NCBI GenBank assembly: GCA_964618895.1
Contig: CAZUDO010000092.1
Location: 1-64,000, forward strand
Reading direction: 5' to 3'
Source of the DNA: CAZUDO01 sp964618895
Lineage (GTDB): Bacteria; Desulfobacterota; Binatia; DP-6
DNA length: 64,000 bases
In this document: one piece after another, positions 59,601-64,000 of the stretch
Numbering within the stretch: position 1 is the first letter of the stretch
How the letters are laid out: every line of letters begins with the position of its first letter
Notes under the pieces: generated by a model
What the model was told of the DNA's origin: nothing
What the model saw: only the letters and a program-made list of their open reading frames with translations
The model's database searches: none
Position numbers and translations under genes: made by a program

Positions 59601-60204
59601 AGCGCACGCTGCCGCTCCAGCTGAAGGTCATCGTGTGGGCCTGCCCGACGCTGTTCGAGAGGCGCAGGATGGTGGCAGGACCCGCCGACTGGCTGATCGC
59701 GGTGCTGGTGGTGCTGCCACCGGTGCCGAATCCGCCCGGGTCGGCCAAGCCGAGCCCGCCGGTGGTCAGCGCAATGTTCGTGCTGAAAGTGACGCCGCCC
59801 GTGTCGGCCGCGCCGGAGCAGCCGGCTAGGTCGTTGATGCGGTTGATGTCGCCGAAGCGCGTCTCCGAGATCGACACGGTGTACGACCCGATCGCCGTCG
59901 CCGTCCAGCCGACGGTGTGGACGGCGCTACTGCTCGTGTCGCGCGTGCTGCCGACGCCCACGTCGGCGTTGATGTTCCACGCGTACCGCGCCGTGAAGCT
60001 CGTCGCCGTGGGCCCGGCGCTGAAGGCGGTCGAGAAGCCGCAGAACCCGTCGGCGTTGTTGGCGCCGGTGCACGAGCTGCCGCCGGTCGCGGTGGACGCG
60101 CCCGAGATCTGCGCCATCGCCGGTCGTGCGACCGCGAGCAGCGCGAGTCCGACGACGGCACCCGCCGTCAGGATCTGCTTCACCTTCAGCGTGACGTTAC
60201 TCAT
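56668..60204 (-). CDS. Secreted disintegrin-like repeat protein, paralogue 1 of operon
   Basis: 1178 aa, first gene of the three-gene operon. Signal peptide (AGAVVGLALLAVARPAMAQ), N-terminal beta domain (about 35-270), CGDGIVNGTGEACDLGGA module, 19 disintegrin-like modules such as CRPSAGVCDVAENCTGSG and CRAAAGPCDLPETCTGSS, CTDDGSVC and CIDGNACT inserts near the end, then about 240 residues of CYK/QFG repeats (FLCYKAVNTKG, DHYKCYKAKRTG, HLVCYKVKPAAG) with a PPPPPAPDP linker. Pattern comparison: ADAM and snake-venom disintegrins have CRxxxxECDxxExCxGxSxxCPxD. No protease domain and no RGD loop were seen. ATG 60204 has GAGGAGGG eight bases upstream. Function unknown; adhesion or surface coat is plausible. 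Confidence 0.87.
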   Translation of the reverse strand: MSNVTLKVKQILTAGAVVGLALLAVARPAMAQISGASTATGGSSCTGANNADGFCGFSTAFSAGPTATSFTARYAWNINADVGVGSTRDTSSSAVHTVGWTATAIGSYTVSISETRFGDINRINDLAGCSGAADTGGVTFSTNIALTTGGLGLADPGGFGTGGSTTSTAISQSAGPATILRLSNSVGQAHTMTFSWSGSVRSNSCEAAVRQGAANGTTTSCSACGYAGSPARTLTTDGHFVALTFTSHCGDGIVNGTGEACDLGGANGSATSCCNTNCTFRTAGSVCRVATSVCDVQETCTGASASCPADGFASTAVVCRPSTGVCDPAENCTGVNGVCPVNIFTPSTTVCRASAGVCDPAENCTGASGPCPADVLSSTATVCRVSAGVCDPAENCTGASAACPANGFTPSTTICRAAAGPCDLPETCTGSSAACPADGFTPSTTVCRPSAGVCDVAENCTGSGASCPADGFQSTATVCRPSAGVCDVAENCTGSGALCPADGFQSSTTVCRPSAGVCDLTENCTGSSATCPPDAKSTAVCRPVADVCDVAESCDGVNDACPADGFEPPSTVCRPSAGVCDFTELCTGTGPSCPADAKSTFVCRPAAGVCDIAEFCDGVGNNCPADSVSGAFVVCRPSAGICDVTENCDGAGVNCPADGFQASTTVCRPSAGVCDPAENCTGTGAFCPADAKSTAVCRPSAGVCDPAEFCDGVNDDCPPEIFEPSSTVCRPFAGVCDLQENCTGTGPLCPPDSVSGAFVVCRPSAGVCDPAENCDGVGVDCPADSLSGAFVVCRPSAGECDIVENCTGGDVDCPTDDFQNNNTPCTDDGSVCTRDKCDGNGPLCQHIPAFAGLVCRPAAGVCDVDEECDGVNPLCPPDSVAGAFVECRPDAGQCDVADFCDGVGVNCPPDVFETDGTICIDGNACTADTCQNGACVGVPDLDACLDEFLCYKAVNTKGTAKLPILTNAQALSLVDQFENTMFDGDFFKSFCTPANKNNVPIIDPDTHLRGRLIRANPASVPQTFVRRFGIQVSNQFGPFTVDIIRRDQLLTPANKSLTPPPPPAPDPQTHQVDHYKCYKAKRTGSKFIPLNVTIEDQFRSPAGTFTVIKPKRLCTPVNKNGEGILHPERHLVCYKVKPAAGTPLFVRRNGVQVTSQFGSESIDVIKELELCIPSEKFL
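57385..59346 (-). repeat. Nineteen disintegrin-like modules (coding) in paralogue 1
   Basis: Nineteen coding repeats of 90-96 bp. Modules 6 and 7 are nearly identical at the protein level (CRPSAGVCDVAENCTGSG in both), showing recent duplication. Short-type modules end in DAKSTAV or DAKSTFV; long-type end in FQSSTTV or SGAFVV. Boundaries approximate. Confidence 0.87.
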
Positions 60205-60599
60205 GTCTCAGGCCCTCCTCAGAGCGTTTGTCTGAGCGTGTTCTTCTGTCCGACCGGGCTCTTCGTTCCTACGTCCTACGACTCTCGGACTTGAGCTAAG
60301 ACGTTCGGGCGCGCTGTGTAGTCCCACAGGGCAGGTCGGTAGCACAGTCGCCAGGGACCTTGTCAAGAAAAAAATCCCTGGACTGAATGAAAATCGCCTG
60401 CGGCAGTCGGACGGCATTGTCTCGCATTTTCGCCCGAACATGCGGATGCGCATGGCATTCCGCAAAAGCATGCGACCATGCCGGAAGCTGCGGCGTCTGC
60501 CCAGGGGCGGAGCGCCTGCGCGGGCTCTCCTGAACGTCACCCGAGCCGCGCGACGATCACCGTTGCGGCCTGCGCGGGCCGAGACTAATGTCGCCCGCC
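60205..60599. other. Divergent intergenic region, about 395 bases
   Basis: No gene seen. This is the longest non-coding stretch. It is less GC-rich at 60355-60440 and holds the candidate promoter listed separately, an imperfect palindrome TGCGGATGC/GCATTCCGCA at 60441-60464, and several GCATGC-type words at 60440-60480. It separates the cysteine-repeat operon (left) from the STN-like gene (right) and should contain both promoters and any shared operator. Confidence 0.7.
60339..60366 (-). promoter_or_regulatory. Candidate promoter of the cysteine-repeat operon
   Basis: On the minus strand a perfect -35 TTGACA (60361-60366) follows a T-rich stretch resembling an UP element. A weak -10 (TGCTAC, 60339-60344) lies 16 bases downstream. 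It is about 135 bases before the paralogue 1 ATG. The good -35 in such GC-rich DNA is notable, but the -10 is poor. Confidence 0.4.
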
Positions 60600-61454
60600 A
60601 TGAAGCGTGTGGCACCCCTCACCGTTGTTCCTCTCGGGCTGCTCCTCTGCTGCGGTAGCGTCTCATACGCCGAAGATGCGCCCGCCAAGCCCGCCGCCGA
60701 CGCGGCCAAAGCACCCGACCGGGTGATCGAGTACCGCGACGACAAGCTCACGCTCAGGGTCCAGAACGCGCCGGTGCCCGAGGTGATCGAGGAGCTCCGC
60801 AAGCAGTCGAAGGCCGAAGTCCGGGGCCAGGGAGCACCGGACGCCAAGGTCACCGCCGATTTCGAAGCCGTGCCGCTGAACGACGCCCTGCTGCGCATCC
60901 TCGGCCCGCACAACTTCACCCTCACCTACGCCGAGGATGGCCGACTCAAGATGATCGACTTGAAGGGCGGCCCCGAGGCGGCACGTGCGCTCAAGCCGAG
61001 CGCCGACAGCGGCGACGCCAGCGACAAGCCCTACGTGTCCGAGCACCCCAAGTGGGACAACACGGTGCGGACGTTCGAGAACCGGAAGCGCGTGCCGGTG
61101 ACTGGCAAGCTGCGCGAGCTGTCCGAAGGGGACGACGTCAACTGGGACTGGCTGATCCAGGGCATGTACGCGATCGATGATCCGCAGGCCCGCAGCGAGG
61201 CCCTGCGCACCGGACTGAAGGCTCTGGAAGAGGACAAAGAGCTGCGCGACGCGACCCTGGCGGCACTGAACCAGATGAACGATGTCGAGCTGGCCGAGTG
61301 GGTACGCGCGGAGTGCAAGCACACCTCCGAACGCTTCATGAAGGCGATCACGCGCACCAGCACCAACCCCGAGTGGCAGGCGCGCGCGCGTGCGATCCTG
61401 CGCGAGCTGCGCAAGATCCCGAACGCCCCCGGCCCCCACCCCGAAATGCACTGA
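60600..61454 (+). CDS. Periplasmic protein with STN-like N-terminal domain
   Basis: 284 aa. Signal peptide (VVPLGLLLCCGSVSYA), a short Ala/Lys/Pro linker, then a beta-alpha-beta unit LTLRVQNAPVPEVIEELRKQ, VTADFEAVPLNDALLRILG and FTLTYAEDGRLKMID. This matches the secretin/TonB N-terminal (STN) fold. The C-terminal half (about 150-284) is helical with HEAT-like content (DDPQARSEALRTGLKALEED). It may interact with an outer-membrane secretin or receptor; none is in the window. ATG 60600 is preferred to 60588. It is divergent from the cysteine-repeat operon. Confidence 0.78.
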   Translation: MKRVAPLTVVPLGLLLCCGSVSYAEDAPAKPAADAAKAPDRVIEYRDDKLTLRVQNAPVPEVIEELRKQSKAEVRGQGAPDAKVTADFEAVPLNDALLRILGPHNFTLTYAEDGRLKMIDLKGGPEAARALKPSADSGDASDKPYVSEHPKWDNTVRTFENRKRVPVTGKLRELSEGDDVNWDWLIQGMYAIDDPQARSEALRTGLKALEEDKELRDATLAALNQMNDVELAEWVRAECKHTSERFMKAITRTSTNPEWQARARAILRELRKIPNAPGPHPEMH

Positions 61455-61479
61455 CCAGGGCGCCGTCCGGGAGGGCAGG

Positions 61480-62832
61480 TCAGCCGACGCGCTCCCGGAG
61501 CAACGACGTGGCGTGCAGCACGCGGGCCGATTCCCGACGGAACTCGGCGGAGATGCGTGCGTCGGTCGCGGCACGTTGCCAGAACGCCTGCGCGATGTCT
61601 GCGGCGCGTTGCCAGAGCGGGCGCTCGGGGGGGGGCGGGAGCGGCGGCACGAACCCGCGGGTCACCACCTCGCCGGTGGCCATGGGCCGGTAGTGCATGG
61701 GCAGCATGTCGTAGGCGGGTGCGAGGTGCAGCGGGCGGGTGTGATCGAGCGCGAGGCTCAGGTTGGCGAAGTGCATGTCGGTGTTGCCGATCAGCCCGCC
61801 GAACCACCACAGCAGGCGCAGCGTGTCGGCGTCCTCGCGACCGAGCCAGCCGTCGCGCTGCAGGCGGTCGGCGGCGGCGATCCAGGTGTCGAGATGCCCG
61901 TGGTAGGCGCTGTCGAGCGCCAGCAGCGACACGAAGCCCCGGCGTCCGTGGCCACCGACGCGGTCGAACCGGCACACCTCCAGGAAGCCGCGGCCGCCGG
62001 CCTCCGACCACATAGTATCGCAGGCGACGAGGCCATGCGTACGCAGCGTTTCGGATGCCAGATGCTCACAGACGAGCATGTCCGCCCAGCGGCGGCCGGA
62101 AGGCGTGTCGCGGGGCGGCGAGAACTTCACCAGCAGATGACGGTACGTGCCGCCGCCGTCGTCCACGCAGACGGTGAACTTGGGTTGCTCGCCTCCCGCG
62201 GAGGACGCGGGAACATCCCCGGCCAGCGCTGCTTCCGCGAGCTCGGCATAGCACGCCAGACGCCGCGTGACTCCGACGCACGTCGGGGGACGGAGAGCAG
62301 CCTGCTGGACGCGCTCCAATGCTGCGTCGCTGATCACGAAGTCGCCGGGCAGGTCGTCGCCGTATCGGAGGAGCGCTGCCAACACGCCCTCCGCGGTCCA
62401 GAGCTGCGGGTCGGTCCCGAGGCCGAGCGCCTCCGCGTGCCGATGGGCGAAGGCACGGCCCATGAACCCCTGCGGCCGCATGTCGTCGAGGAACCACGGC
62501 AGGTCGGGGAACAATCCGTCCGCGAACTCGCCGTGGAGCCACGCCGGTGCGGGCGCGGGAGACTCGTACCACCACGTGCGTGGGGCGAGAGCATGAAGGT
62601 GCGCCGCGGCGTGGGCGCGGCCATCGGCGCTGATCCGATAGACGGGCCACGTGTGCCCGAGTGCGCCGACCTCCCGCGCCGCCGCGTAGCGCGTCCTGCG
62701 CGCGTGACCGATGCGGACCACGCGAGTCCCCCACGAGCGCACGACCCGGGACAAGGTCGGCTGGCTGACGCCAAGGGCCCGGAGCAGCTCTCGTGTTGGC
62801 GTCGGGCCCTGCCGGCGCAGAAGCGCGAGCAT
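61480..62832 (-). CDS. Solitary HipA-family kinase with N-terminal HTH (HipH/YjjJ type)
   Basis: 450 aa. The N-terminal helix-turn-helix (MLALLRRQGPTPTRELLRAL, VSQPTLSRVVRSWG) is fused to a HipA-like Ser/Thr kinase: a glycine-rich loop SSAGGEQPKFTV, HLLVKFSPP (ATP Lys), the catalytic GNTDMHFANLSL and the metal-binding LAPAYDMLPMHY. E. coli YjjJ (HipH) has this same order and acts without a separate HipB antitoxin. No hipB is adjacent. The start could also be GTG 62886, which would put the operator-like repeats inside the gene; ATG 62832 is preferred. It follows the sulfatase gene by 107 bases, in an AT-richer patch. Confidence 0.87.
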   Translation of the reverse strand: MLALLRRQGPTPTRELLRALGVSQPTLSRVVRSWGTRVVRIGHARRTRYAAAREVGALGHTWPVYRISADGRAHAAAHLHALAPRTWWYESPAPAPAWLHGEFADGLFPDLPWFLDDMRPQGFMGRAFAHRHAEALGLGTDPQLWTAEGVLAALLRYGDDLPGDFVISDAALERVQQAALRPPTCVGVTRRLACYAELAEAALAGDVPASSAGGEQPKFTVCVDDGGGTYRHLLVKFSPPRDTPSGRRWADMLVCEHLASETLRTHGLVACDTMWSEAGGRGFLEVCRFDRVGGHGRRGFVSLLALDSAYHGHLDTWIAAADRLQRDGWLGREDADTLRLLWWFGGLIGNTDMHFANLSLALDHTRPLHLAPAYDMLPMHYRPMATGEVVTRGFVPPLPPPPERPLWQRAADIAQAFWQRAATDARISAEFRRESARVLHATSLLRERVG

Positions 62833-62839
62833 GGAGTCG

Positions 62840-62936
62840 GAATTGATTGCGAATTGATTTATATCACGACGTTGACCAGTAACCACCTGAAAGTCAAGGC
62901 TTGTTCGATTGGCACTGACACCTGAGTGAATTGATT
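62840..62936. promoter_or_regulatory. Three GAATTGATT direct repeats, operator-like
   Basis: GAATTGATT occurs at 62840-62848, 62851-62859 (11 bases apart, one helical turn) and 62928-62936. The stretch is AT-rich for this genome and lies just upstream of the HipA-family gene, whose own N-terminal helix-turn-helix could bind it. A minus-strand promoter probably overlaps. Confidence 0.55.
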
Positions 62937-62939
62937 TGC

Positions 62940-64000
62940 TCAGCTGTCACGCGGCGGCGGCAGGACCACGTCCGGCTCCTTGAACACCGGCCCCGGACTG
63001 GTGTCGACGTAGCCGAGGCTCTCGAGGCTCTGCCGGATGTTCTCGGGCAGCGGCGATTCCTCGTGCCGGCGGCTCCGTCGCGTGGCCAGGGTCGCGTACT
63101 CGCGCCGGAACCGATCCAGCGCTGCACGCGCCGTCGGGTCGGTGAAGGTGCTCGTGTGTCGGTCGGCCGGCTCGGCGGGAAAGCGCGTCACGTCGAGCCA
63201 CGCGAGCTGCTCGCGCTCGTACTGTGCCGCCGCCTCGCGCCGTAGCGCCGCCTGCACGTCGGCCGGCGCGTCACCCGGGAACTGCGGCCAGCTCCGGGTG
63301 CGCGTGATCTTGATCGCGCCGGTCCGGAACGCATCCTGCACCACCACCTGCCGGAAGGTGATCGTCCGCGAGGCGTCCACCTGCACCTGCCCCTCGAACA
63401 TGGTCACCAGGCGGGCGAGGACCGCGCGGTCGGTCGCGTCGGCGCCACCGCGCATGAGCGGGAGGAAGCTGGCCGACCCCGGGCCGTCCTGGTGCGGCAG
63501 GCCGAGGATGTCCAGCACGGTCGGGAGCACGTCGCTCGACGACACCGGCCCGGGCACGGTCACTCCCGCCGGCAGCACCGCCGGCAGGCGGACCAGCAGC
63601 GGCACGCGCACCACCTCCTCGTACAGGTTGTGCCGATGCCCGAGCGTCCCGTGCTCGAAGAACTCCTCGCCGTGGTCGGCCACCACGATGACCAGCGTCG
63701 TCGAGGCGAGCCCGCGCGCGTCGAGGGCGTGCAGGATGGTGCCGACGTTCTCGTCGACCCACGCCAGCTCGCCTTCGTAGAGCGCCCAGATGTGCTCCAG
63801 GTCACGGTCACCGATGGTGCGCACCATGCCCCCCGGCCGGTCCGGCGACGGGTAGCCGATCTCCCGACCGGCCAGACACCCCGCTCCGGTGATCGTCCCC
63901 GTGTAGTCGGGATCGAAACGGCGGTCGTACGGCGGCGGTGGGACGTAGTCGCAATGGGCATCGAAAAAGTGCGCGAATACGAACCACGGGCGACCCTCGC
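62940..64000 (-). CDS. Sulfatase-family protein, N-terminus beyond window
   Basis: 353 codons visible including the stop, in frame to the right edge. Seen are PWFVFAHFFDAHCDYVPPPP (metal-site region of alkaline-phosphatase-like sulfatases), VIVVADHGEEFFEHGTLGH (second metal site), VPLLVRLP and VLPTVLDILGLP. The N-terminal part with the catalytic CxPxR or SxPxR motif, which would show whether the enzyme is a formylglycine sulfatase, is outside the window. The C-terminal end is helical and charged. Substrate unknown. Confidence 0.88.
   Translation of the reverse strand, partial: EGRPWFVFAHFFDAHCDYVPPPPYDRRFDPDYTGTITGAGCLAGREIGYPSPDRPGGMVRTIGDRDLEHIWALYEGELAWVDENVGTILHALDARGLASTTLVIVVADHGEEFFEHGTLGHRHNLYEEVVRVPLLVRLPAVLPAGVTVPGPVSSSDVLPTVLDILGLPHQDGPGSASFLPLMRGGADATDRAVLARLVTMFEGQVQVDASRTITFRQVVVQDAFRTGAIKITRTRSWPQFPGDAPADVQAALRREAAAQYEREQLAWLDVTRFPAEPADRHTSTFTDPTARAALDRFRREYATLATRRSRRHEESPLPENIRQSLESLGYVDTSPGPVFKEPDVVLPPPRDS

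Noticed and set aside
50325..60204. The 90-96-bp repeats as a CRISPR or non-coding satellite
   Set aside because: They are fully coding, have no unique spacers, and keep the Cys pattern while third positions vary.
57419..60235. A plus-strand open frame of 938 codons opposite the cysteine-repeat gene
   Set aside because: It also looks repetitive, but only because it is antisense to the coding repeats; it has no signal peptide, and the minus-strand frame has a signal peptide, start site and conserved Cys pattern.
1..64000. tRNA, rRNA, insertion sequences, integrases or phage genes
   Set aside because: None were recognised on either strand; gaps between genes are too short or lack the needed features.

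Overview
The window is high-GC DNA of a Gram-negative, outer-membrane bacterium. It carries a lipid A/Kdo operon, BamA, Skp, Lol and PlsB genes. The order lysS-lolC/E-lolD-bamA-skp-fabZ-lpxA-lpxI-oxidoreductase-lpxB-msbA-waaA is the deltaproteobacterial (Desulfobacterota/Myxococcota-like) arrangement. Together with long secreted cysteine-repeat proteins and NarL- and NtrC-type two-component systems, this suggests a deltaproteobacterial-grade lineage such as Myxococcota or Binatota. That placement is inference. Almost every base is coding. No rRNA, tRNA, CRISPR array, insertion sequence or prophage was recognised.

Layout. 1-13.9 kb (minus strand): an eleven-gene envelope operon whose reading frames mostly overlap stop-to-start (ATGA, GTGA, TGATG). 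It covers lipid A precursor synthesis, its flipping and Kdo transfer, outer-membrane protein insertion and lipoprotein export. FabZ and LpxA are fused in one chain, lpxD is absent from its usual place, and WaaA runs into an in-frame 33-bp tandem repeat at the window edge. 14-20 kb (minus): a secreted 14-repeat protein, PlsB and a mannose-1-phosphate guanylyltransferase. 20-25.6 kb (mostly plus): a lipase-like hydrolase, an RluA-type pseudouridine synthase, two small zinc-ribbon proteins, and a compact TtuB-like/TtuA/TrmI cluster predicted to modify the T-loop of tRNA (s2T54 and m1A58), then a 5-formyl-THF cyclo-ligase-like gene. 25.6-41 kb: HAD phosphatases, Lon, GalT, an A-type Fe-S carrier, a NarL-type sensor/regulator pair behind a sigma-54-like promoter match, ComEC, UvrC and UvrB. 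41-46.8 kb: a cupredoxin, an ECF sigma/anti-sigma operon, and a PAS histidine kinase with an NtrC-type regulator.

46.9-50.2 kb: two exported proteins with CxxxxCH modules, then a single-heme (CxxCH) outer-membrane barrel resembling fused cytochrome-porins such as Cyc2, then small exported and cupin proteins. 50.3-60.2 kb: the most striking part, an operon of three paralogous secreted proteins (about 894, 1179 and 1178 residues). Each is built from an N-terminal exported domain, 10 to 19 tandem modules whose Cys/Arg/Asp/Glu/Gly pattern matches the disintegrin core of animal ADAM and snake-venom proteins, and a C-terminal set of CYK/QFG repeats. The operon ends in a clear hairpin-plus-U-tract terminator. 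60.6-64 kb: a periplasmic STN-like protein, a solitary HipA-family kinase (HipH/YjjJ type) with short direct repeats in its promoter region, and a sulfatase cut by the window edge.
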